Part shown: positions 55,236 through 64,000 of the stretch, in pieces
Position numbering within the stretch: the stretch's first letter is position 1
Layout of the letters: every line of letters starts with the position of its first letter
NCBI GenBank assembly: GCA_946894095.1
Contig: OX335653.1
Location: 13,211,001-13,275,000, forward strand
Direction: 5' to 3'
DNA: 64,000 nt
Source: Incurvaria masculella
Taxonomy: Eukaryota > Arthropoda > Insecta > Lepidoptera > Incurvariidae
Notes under the pieces: generated by a model
Told to the model about the DNA's origin: nothing
Databases searched by the model: none
The model's input: only the letters and a program-made list of their open reading frames with translations
Translations under genes and position numbers: made by a program

Positions 55236-56234
55236 ACTGACTTGACGAACGCATTTTTGAAGCACATTCGCTCTTCAGTAGGGTATTAATCCATTATATA
55301 ATTACTTTTCTCTTCCCCGCCCCAGCACAATGAAGAAACGGCACTCAGCAGCGTATCAAGCGCCGCAGCAAATGTTGACTATATGGAACGAAGTATCATC
55401 AAGCCAGCTAATTGAACGTCTGTCTACAGACGGGGTGCGATTATATCACGATGTAACAACTGCTACTGAGCCTAGTTGCAAGACATTTAGTTATCGACGA
55501 AACTATATTTTTTTATACATACATATAAACAGATTGTTCACCCTTCGCAACTGACTCGCCAGCGCGACCAAGATGGCTTGGGTGATTATGGTGTATAGGT
55601 GATGGTATAAATAAATAAACTCGAAGGACCTAAATAAATATAGAATGAACTAATAAAATAAAAATAAGGTAAATAAAAAATGCATGGTACAACGTGTGTC
55701 ACTGCGCACTTTACAGACTTTATTCCTGAATGTTCAATACTGTATTCCGAAACCGCATTTACGGCGCCGAGTCAAGTCATTTTCTTCTTGTGAGCAGGTG
55801 AAAAGAAATATTTCCATGACAAATAAATGATGTGGCCAGTATGATAAGATGTGTGCACCGCGAAGTTAGAAATAATGAAAATCTGCACATCATGAATACT
55901 AACCACTATCGTGGGATGATTGTCCCAAGGTTTTTGGAACAATTGTCTTGCCCAATCCGCGATGCACCACACTTTAAGTTAATTGGTTATACTTCGTGCA
56001 TCCTAGTTGGCAGCCCCCCGTGACGCAATGGCGCACCAGAGCACACATTCAGATCCGTGACGAGTCAACGTTTGATGAGACAACGAAAGCCCCTGCAAGC
56101 CATTCGAGGGTTGGTTTCTGACAACAAACTTTGAGTTATATCTCGTATTTTGAATTAATGGTTCAATACTGTTTCTATTGTGCTAGCGACTGCTATATGG
56201 GCCTGGTATATTTTAACTAACTTGAAACTGAGAT
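55236..56234. other. Non-genic DNA
   Basis: No supportable gene. Frames at 55330-55554 and 55772-56023 show no domain. Confidence 0.45.
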
Positions 56235-56520
56235 TAAAAAACCGGGTAAGTGCGAGTAGGATTCGCACACGAAGGGTTCCGTACTACCGTAAAAGATTTA
56301 AGACATAAAAAACAAGTTTTTTCATTTAATTTTAATTATTTTTCAATGTTAACTATTTGTTGTTAATAATTTCAGCTGTCTATCTGTTACGGTTACTGAG
56401 ATACAGCCCTGTGACAGACGGACGGACGGACGGGCGGACCGACGGGCGGACGGACGGCCGGACAGCGGAGGCTTAGTAATAGGGTTCTGTTGGCACCCTT
56501 TGGGTACGGAACCCTAAAAA
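56235..56520 (-). mobile_element. 'gttccgtaccc' interspersed repeat, full copy
   Basis: From 'aaaaaccgggtaagtgcgag' to 'gggtacggaaccctaaaaa', with an (ACGG)n tract containing several substitutions. Confidence 0.8.
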
Positions 56521-57212
56521 GGTAATTACAGTCGTGTCGGAATGACAAAGTTTGATTTCAGCACGGCTTTTAGGAATCGTTCGACCCTCGAACGAAGCTC
56601 GCATCGTCTGAACAAGCACAATCCCCAATCAATTCTTGCAGAAAAACTCGCTGTGTGAGTTGCAAACTCGCTAAGTACCACACATACGAACACGCCATCG
56701 GCGAGAGATTGGCTCGCGTTATCGGCGCAGGGACACGGGAAAAAGTTCGAGAACACGGCGGCAGGACGGTAGTTCCGTAATGAAGGACATTCTGTTTGCG
56801 CGGCGCCCCGCTGCCACCGCCCCGCGCCCCGCCGCCCGCAGCGTGCCGCGTGGCGCAGATTGGGAAACTTTGGATTGTATTAATCGCGTTCGGGAGTTTA
56901 CTTCTTTTCTATTTCTTGGAAATCTTCCCGAAAGTACTTTGTGAACTCTGGGGACCGTTCCAAGAGGGAGATTAGATGCCAATTACCTGTGTTCGTGTCC
57001 ATGCATAGTGTCGCCAAGTTTCTAGTATTCGAGCGAAATCTCTGGGAAATATCACAGATCCATAATCCATTCATACTCTTAGACAAAAAAAACTACGCAA
57101 GTATTTTGCTTATCAAGTCTAGATTTAATTCAGTTCATTACACGATGGGTTTTTATGCATTTAGGGAGCGAAATAAGTACAAACAGTTGATGCATAATTC
57201 TCTACTACTAAG
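56521..57212. other. Non-genic DNA with a CpG-rich patch
   Basis: About 56780-56870 is very GC- and CpG-rich ('gccccgcgccccgccgcccg'). It could be an unmethylated regulatory patch, but no promoter motif or exon is recognised. Confidence 0.45.
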
Positions 57213-57370
57213 GGCCGAGTGCACGAAAGGACAAAAAATCAAAATCAACGTCAAAGTATGATCAACCACGTCACTTTGTGTGGACAGTATGGAAGGAACT
57301 CTATGCGGATCACTAAAAGTGACGTGTTTAAACATTGATTAACTCGGCCGTCTCTTCGTGCAACCGGGGC
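57213..57370. mobile_element. TWA-flanked MITE, inverted copy
   Basis: Reverse complement of the 29231-29388 element and the same length (158 bp), flanked by TAAG (57209-57212, 57371-57374). Confidence 0.85.
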
Positions 57371-59349
57371 TAAGTCTATGAAAACTCTTATAAGGTTTGA
57401 TGGTGATACAATTTTAAATCATGCTGAGAAAACACATATTTATTTTTCTTTTCCTTTAAGGCCCTGGTACTAGCCAAATCGCAAAGTTAGACAAGGCACC
57501 CCAAGTTAACTAACTAAGTCTGACGATTATAAGTGTCATTCTTACAATATATGATTCCTTGTCTAGGAATCGACCTATTTTCGTTAATGTATGTTTCATT
57601 TTTCTATACAAAATACATTGCGGAAACGGTGTCCATTTCCGAACTTTTTTGACTAAATGTAGAAATCTAAAAGCAAATGGAATTTTTTGTTTATGCATAT
57701 ATGCTGTTTTTGCTTATATCTAGAAATCGAATTACTTTCAGATTTCTAATGAGAAAAATCAACTTTTATATTTTTATTATTATTTAAATAAATGATGGAA
57801 TAAAAAAATATTAACAATCCAATTTCAGTCTGGAGTTCTATTTGGATTTGCTGAAGCGTTTCACTACATATTATTACATTTGTTAAAGAGTGCATTTGTA
57901 TGGCGCGAGTAGTTGGCTAGTCCTAGCGCCTTAAGGTTACTACGATTTTCAATGTGTACCCGTGTCGAGTGCGCTTTTCAGGTTTATGGTAAGAAAAAAT
58001 ATCTTGAGCGATCTTTTTTCTATTATTCTCAAAAAAATAATAATTTTAACCGATTTATCTTTAGTATACTTTTGCACCCATATTTTGCTATAACATATAT
58101 ATTGTTTCGTGCGTGTTCGTAAGTGTTTCGAAAACTCAACTCTTTCAAATGCATGCCTAATCAGCAAAGATGATGCGGTACCATCACAGCATAACTTATT
58201 TTCGTTTACGATTACACACACCTCCACAGACTAAGTTCACACGATTAGAAGAACGTCTTAAAGCGTAGCGTAACCTATAGATGTGAACATTCACGAGAAA
58301 TTATCATAAATGGCCCCTGATATTTAAGCGGAAATAAGTTTTCCCACAATCTTTATCTCATCAAAGAAATCAAATATATGTTCGGGTCCGCGGCGCGCAT
58401 TAGGGCAGTCATTCACGCGGTTGCAACAATTTTTCACGTCAACGATTTCGCTTTTTCGCGCAATTCTCCGTTCATCCTCCGGCATTTCACCCCGCCGCTG
58501 TTCGGAGCTAATGGCCCGTGCTAAATCATCATTTTGTTTTATGTTGGAAACATGAAGACAATATGAAAATGTTATCAATAAATATGAGTACAATTTGGGC
58601 TATACTTCATATCGAACAGCAAGTTCACATGAACTCTACACCTTGCATAACACCTTGTTTCTTCTGGAGTGTGTTATGATTGTCCTGCCACATAATAGTA
58701 GCCTATGGCACTAGCGATGCGTGTCCAGCTCTTTAAAAACATCCTCTGAGAACAAAACTGGTTCCGCAGCATTAATTCCTAAGAAGAAAGCTCCGCCATT
58801 TTGTTTTTTTTCCGATAACCTGAATAGACAAATACATTTTATATTATTAAAGAAGCTGTACTCACCCCGTCGAACTAGTGGCGCTGCAGAGGTCATGAGC
58901 ATATGGGTCTGAGATAGGATCCTAGGGAGCTCACTGAATCCTTGGCTGGCTGAAGAATGCAACCTCACGGCACTACAGCACTCACAAAAGCCCTCCACTA
59001 GCACGGTAGCGGTAGCCCGCACCGAAAACACCACTCGAAACCGCAAACCGCACAAATTACACGTGTCGTTGGTCTACCAACAAAATCTTACCTCCATCCA
59101 GCTCGTGTAACTAATTGTGACAGCTCCATAGTCACAGACTCAACAGACCGTACTACGGTCGCGCGAACTCGGCAATGCGTGATTCTAGTATTCTATATCG
59201 GTGCTCTCTGACACTCGGTCACTAAATTAATCAAATATTATAATCGAACCTGCTCACAAAATTTCACGAGAATCGGTTGAGAAATGCGACCTGTAGAGCG
59301 GAACAGCAAGATATCCGGAGGCCGGACAGACGTACGAAACCATGTTTGC
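57371..59349. other. Mostly non-genic; possible minus-strand exon at ~58870-59080
   Basis: The minus strand at about 58868 reads a good splice donor (GG|GTGAGT), and a polypyrimidine-CAG acceptor-like site lies near 58827. The two sides stay open in one frame (58711-59055), but no domain is recognised. It could be a host non-coding first exon, an old LTR, or chance. Confidence 0.35.
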
Positions 59350-59900
59350 TTAAGGTGGCCCAACCCGGCGGGCCTAACTCATTCGCGGCCTCGGTACAAA
59401 ACCGTGCTGTTGCGCTCTGGGACTTTCTCTGTTTCAAAGAATAAGACCGGCTCCGTGATGAGGAAGATGCAACATGTCCACAAAAAAGACAATGTGCATA
59501 GTGTATGATTTGGTAAGATTTACGAAAATTTTAATTTCAAAACGACTTATAGCTAAAAGTAAACCACGACCGCTTTAGTCAAAAATCTAACAAAAACCAA
59601 ATAGATCATAAATCTTGATTAAATAAGCTATGTCTGATGACTAATCTTTTTACGATGTTCTTACTTTATCATTGCGTAATCCACCTCCAAAGTTATCGCA
59701 TAAAACGCGCGAAAAATTCGAACTTTCGGACCTTATAACATAGAAACCAAACACAATTTTACAATGCCCAATGGTCATCAGACATCTAGTTTGATCAAAT
59801 AAAGCTATTTTGAGCAAAATTTTGGATCTCTGACAAGAAATATGGGCGTGATCTTCTTTCCCCTTTTGTATGGGGAGATGAGCGGGATGGGCCACCTTAA
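59350..59900. mobile_element. TTAA-flanked MITE, copy 3 (inverted)
   Basis: 551 bp between TTAA at 59350-59353 and 59897-59900, in opposite orientation to copies 1 and 2. The GCACGGT hairpin is conserved near 59385-59405 with one mismatch in the stem. Confidence 0.88.
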
Positions 59901-60610
59901 GATGAAACGGAGACGCGACGCTCGCTCTTCGCGCATCACTCGATCAATAACCAATCAAATTTAGGTTGAGACGGTAAAGTTTTCAACAAAAAATCCGCAA
60001 AGGAATGGGTTGAAACTGTTGAAACCATTTTCAGAAACTTTCCAAAATAAGCAAATGTCAAACATAGAAATTAAGATGTAAATACGCGAACTGAACGTAA
60101 ACGCGATGCAACGCAATGGCGCGGTGCGGCGCAATCTCAACGCGAACCGAACATGAGCGTTGTTTTGCGTTTTTCTAAGAGAGAATAACATAATCTCATA
60201 GTATAAGGTAAAAAGTAGATTCATAGCATTTTTGTGGCATTTTTGAGTTTACACTCACGGCAAGTGAATGCCGAGCACTGCTGTTCGGCATTCACTTTGG
60301 GTTCGCAGCTAGGCCCGAGGCTAGGCCGCATGCCTTTTAGTAATGCAAGGACCGCCAGTAAAATCGACGTGAGCTTACTCGACAGTGTATCGCCTACTTT
60401 AGATAGAAACATTTGGTTTAACCTGGATCCTTCTGCAAGTCCGATCCGATCCACACATGCGTGTGTTTCTCGATCACAGCGCCTCACATACAATAAACCG
60501 TTCCATCCTCCCTGCACTGGGGCCATGAAGCCATATATCCTGCCTGGCCCGGGATAGCTCCCGCGGGACTCTTCGCTTATCAGCCGCCGTCATTCATACT
60601 CCTCTCCTGC
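59901..60610. other. Non-genic DNA
   Basis: Complementary frames on both strands at 60221-60557 contain a palindromic 'gtgaatgccgagca', facing 'tgttcggcattcac', near 60265-60296. No domain is recognised. Confidence 0.45.
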
Positions 60611-60641
60611 CACCCCCACCCCACTACCCCCCACCCCCGCC
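60611..60641 (-). promoter_or_regulatory. G-quadruplex candidate on the minus strand
   Basis: The plus strand has four C runs (5, 4, 6 and 5) separated by 1-3 bases, so the minus strand offers four G runs of at least four. This is a strong G4-forming pattern in otherwise AT-rich DNA. Function is unknown. Confidence 0.7.
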
Positions 60642-61894
60642 GGTGTGATTGCCTTCTGTTACGAGATATGTGTCACTTTTTCTATGGAGGCAATTCTTCG
60701 GAAAACGGCGCAAGGAAAACGGGAAATGGAAGTAAAAAAATATTATGAATGATATTCTGCCTGTCGGCGGTTTATGGGGGATTACATCAGTGTTTTCTCG
60801 TGAACGCTGTTTTCCGCCACGAATAAAATGTGTTCAATCATTGTAGGTATTTAGTAATCGTTGTATTCGTCAATAAGAAAGAAATCATAATGATTTGTTG
60901 GGGCCGTTAATCAAACCTTTACCAAAACAACTTTATACTTTTAATCATTCCACTAAAATACACGTGTTCAGAAATAGTTTAAAAATAATTTTCAACGCAT
61001 TTACAGTATCAAATTACGGTGGAAAGTCCTAATATTAATAGCTTATTGCCATGGGCACGCGATCCTCTCTTCGAAGCCACCGTTCCCTTTGAACCCGCGG
61101 CATAACGACGATCATCCATCTTCTTAATTTCCAATAACTTTAGTAATAACTGCGACAACTTTTACGTTATATCTACTGTTTTCCTTATACCCGTGTATTC
61201 AGTTTATTTTTTTAAAACCACCTCTTTAAGAAAGTTTACTTTGTATACAGAGTGAATTTTTCATGTCTTCTTTACTGGTTGATCGAATCCGCGTATCTAC
61301 AATTTTTGATGTATGTAACTTAGCGTAGTTTATCTTCCATAAAAGTTTAAATAAAAGAAATGAAACAATTGCCAAATTCAAAACCATTAGAAATATCAAA
61401 GGGTGACTCCGGTTCGAAGACTGATTTTGAGCAGGGAATCGAACTCGTTGCTTTTTTAAACAACATTTTGTTTGAAAAATCGAATGATGAAGTTTTCGTT
61501 TTTATAAAAATCGTCCTCGTGAAACCTTGAGTATTTTCGCTATTTCTTATAGTTTAAGATTTGGCCATGAAAACACCCTTGTAAAAAACCCCTGTATATA
61601 ATCCGGTGTGTGTATGTATGTTAGTAATTATTTTTTTTAAACGGCTTGACCGATTTTAATTTAATCATTCTCCCATTCGGCTTGAATCTGGATGGTCCTT
61701 AGCTATAGTTGGACCCGGTAGGTGGTTCTTTTGTCGAGTTCCAGAAGTTTTTCCGACCAACTTTTTTTTATTTTTATTTCTCACATAAAAAACAGGTCCA
61801 AAACTAAATTAAACCGAGCGTAGCCGGGAACCTCAGCTCATAAATTGTATTATCTCTGCGGTAAAATGTTTGTCCGTTTCAAACATTACACTGT
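60642..61894. other. Non-genic; repeat remnant at ~61590-61840
   Basis: 'aaacggcttgaccgatttta' and 'ccgagcgtagccggga' are blocks I recognise from abundant insect repeats, order unsure. No gene is seen. Confidence 0.45.
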
Positions 61895-62090
61895 TTTTAG
61901 GGTTCCGTAACCAAAGGTTTTTTTTATATTTTTTGTATTACTAAGCCTCCGCTGTCCATCCGTGCATCCAAAATAAAAACAAAAAAAAATTAATGGCCAC
62001 CATACAAGAAACGTGATTTCTTTCTTTTCTTGTGTAATGGTACGGAACCCTTCGTTTGCGAGCTCGACTCGCACTTGACCGGAATTTTTC
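61895..62090 (+). mobile_element. 'gttccgtaccc' repeat, internally deleted
   Basis: The 5' end 'agggttccgtaaccaaagg' and the 3' end 'tacggaacccttcgtttgcg' are kept. The (CCGT)n tract is reduced to two or three degenerate units and about 100 bp of the middle is gone. Confidence 0.75.
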
Positions 62091-64000
62091 TTTTAAAATT
62101 CTGTTCAACTTTCAACTGAAATCTTTTATCTCTGCAAACATGGTGTCGAAACATTTTTCCTTAACTTTTTATTCCACTTTTCGTTCACCTCGTCCATGAA
62201 GATAACATTCAATATACAACACCGCCCACGGAACCAATTACATTGGAAGTAGCTGGAATTCATTCCAAGATCTGATTAGAGTCATCTCTTCATTTATGAA
62301 GGCCCTCGATACGTTGCATCTATGTTAAGCATGCGGCGCTATCACAAATTGCATCTCTATTTATGATTAATTAAGACACAATTTCGTTTGAAGCCGCCAC
62401 AGCATGGTGATCAGAATGTGTGATTGCAGACGTTCCACTATTGCTTTGACTGGTTTTGATTAGAGATTTGACTTCGAAAGATTCTTGAAGGTATCTCTTA
62501 TTCATAATCTAAATGCAGCCTAGTAAGATGAAATAACTCTTTCTTTTGTAAAAGGATCTAATCGAAAGGTCTTTGGCATAGGACTTTCTTGATTTTAACT
62601 TTTTCTCCTATCAGTTATAGTAAATACTTGCAGTTAATGTTAGTAGGAATCAGAATAATTTATTTACACAAACAGACACAAATACCTCGAATGTCTGTAA
62701 TTGACGGAAAACTGAATCTGAATCTGAAACGTTTTTGTATACAGACAATAATTAGTACCTATACTATATTAGTCAATTTCAAGGGAAGTTTCTTGCCAGT
62801 TCTTTTTCGCTATGATTCTTGATATGACAAATATGAATGCAGTATACGGCTTAGTCAATGAATGATAATTAAACTATAAACAATACGTACATGGACGCCA
62901 ATAAGAGTGGTCTCAATTGTGACCAAATTTGGAGGTAGTCACAAATATTCAAATATAACATAGATTCCAAACAAGAGAACTGATTACCTTGCGTAATCGA
63001 GAGCGGGTTGGATAAATCACCCAGTGAAGAGTAAATATGCGCCATTCTACGCTCCATGCATGATTAATGTGCGGATTAACCGCAGAGATGTTTGTCAAGT
63101 GCTAAGATTACTGGGATTAATATTAAATCTAATGGATTTGCCGACGACCCTCAATCTTGCCCAGGGCGTGTGTCAGGGCGTGCATGTCGCCCGAAATTCG
63201 GCTTATGAGACATCCTGTTATAGTTTTTGTGTGTACCTTACATTAAATATCTAATGCTCAAATTAGTATCCTATTTGTATTTATGCTTAAATTAAATGAT
63301 GCGATGGTTGCTGATATTATAGTTCATTAGAATTATTAATTTCCATAAGAATGCATTACGTTTTCATTATACATTAAACAATCCATTCCAAACATATCAA
63401 TTTAACTACAGCTGTGCAAGTGAATTGATCAACTGTCGGAGATTCAATGCATTCTAAAAGTATATTGCAAAATCGAATGACACGATGCCTTAGAAAATGT
63501 TGTGAGCCTTTAGAGCCATTTTCAAATCCGTGCTCTCTGCAGGTGAGATTCATATTTAAAAAAATAATGAGAGTGAAGCCGCGTCGCCGCTTTGTGGTTA
63601 ATTTATGGATGTTTTCGTAATGATATCGCTTAATCCGATCAATTCATTTTGTTAATGTTTACCATAAACTAACATAAAAATAAACTTCAACAATATTAAA
63701 TTTAGATTAACCTTTGGTTTATTTCCTTATTTAATTTAATTTTAAAGTGTGCCCCATACTTTTATAGATAAACTAGTTATGAAGGTCATATAGATATAAT
63801 ATTGAATGCATCATTTCAGTGGACATAATTCAATAACGAGATTTCCAAAAATGTTTACCTGATCTTGGAATCAGGTAATTTAATATAATATCACATTAAA
63901 ATTTATGTAAATTATCATGTGAGGCAAAAAAGATGCTTGACTTTATGCGAAAGTAGTATAAATGCAGAATGTGTCACGGCAGACTGCATCAAATGCATTT
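62091..64000. other. Non-genic AT-rich DNA
   Basis: No gene, RNA or array that I can support. Short frames near 62589 and 63024 have no domain. Confidence 0.5.

Overview
The window looks like intergenic or intronic DNA from an insect nuclear genome, most likely a moth or butterfly. It is AT-rich, I found no host gene I can support, and it is packed with transposon families of lepidopteran type: a 'gttccgtaccc' repeat with (CCGT)n, a tRNA-derived SINE, and several MITE families. There is no operon structure, rRNA, CRISPR array or convincing stand-alone tRNA gene.

Two complete LTR retrotransposons hold nearly all real coding sequence. The first (17375-25821) is an errantivirus-like element, i.e. 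an insect endogenous retrovirus of the Ty3/gypsy group. It has 336-bp LTRs that match base for base by eye, a 4-bp CTAC target duplication, and open gag, pol and env frames. A textbook -1 frameshift signal (slippery heptamer, 6-nt spacer, 10-bp stem) joins gag to pol. Env lacks its own ATG; a 14-nt leader exon ending in a strong splice donor, paired with an acceptor before env, would supply one in frame. The second (29591-36146) is an env-less Ty3/gypsy element with identical 200-bp LTRs, a 5-bp CTAAT duplication, and open gag and pol. It sits inside a 93-94-bp tandem array that also hosts a MITE. Both insertions look very recent.

By region: 1-12 kb holds long foldback elements, hairpins, a ~395-bp tandem duplication, a cluster of bidirectional 'ACGTATAAT' motifs and a 41-42-bp tandem array. 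11.6-17.4 kb holds a frameshifted retroelement-derived coding fragment, a 5'-truncated non-LTR retrotransposon with poly-A tail, SINE copies and a hAT-type MITE. 17.4-36.1 kb holds the two LTR elements. 36-53 kb holds foldback, Tc1/mariner-type and TTAA-flanked MITEs and SINEs. 53.6-55.2 kb is a minisatellite of 38 units of 44 bp. The rest is repeat remnants plus a C-rich G-quadruplex candidate.

How the coding parts act together: the errantivirus Gag would form particles. Gag-Pol would supply protease, reverse transcriptase, RNase H and integrase. Env, made from a spliced RNA, would give potential cell-to-cell transfer. The second element has only the particle and enzyme functions. All identifications are by eye from motifs; no database search was run.
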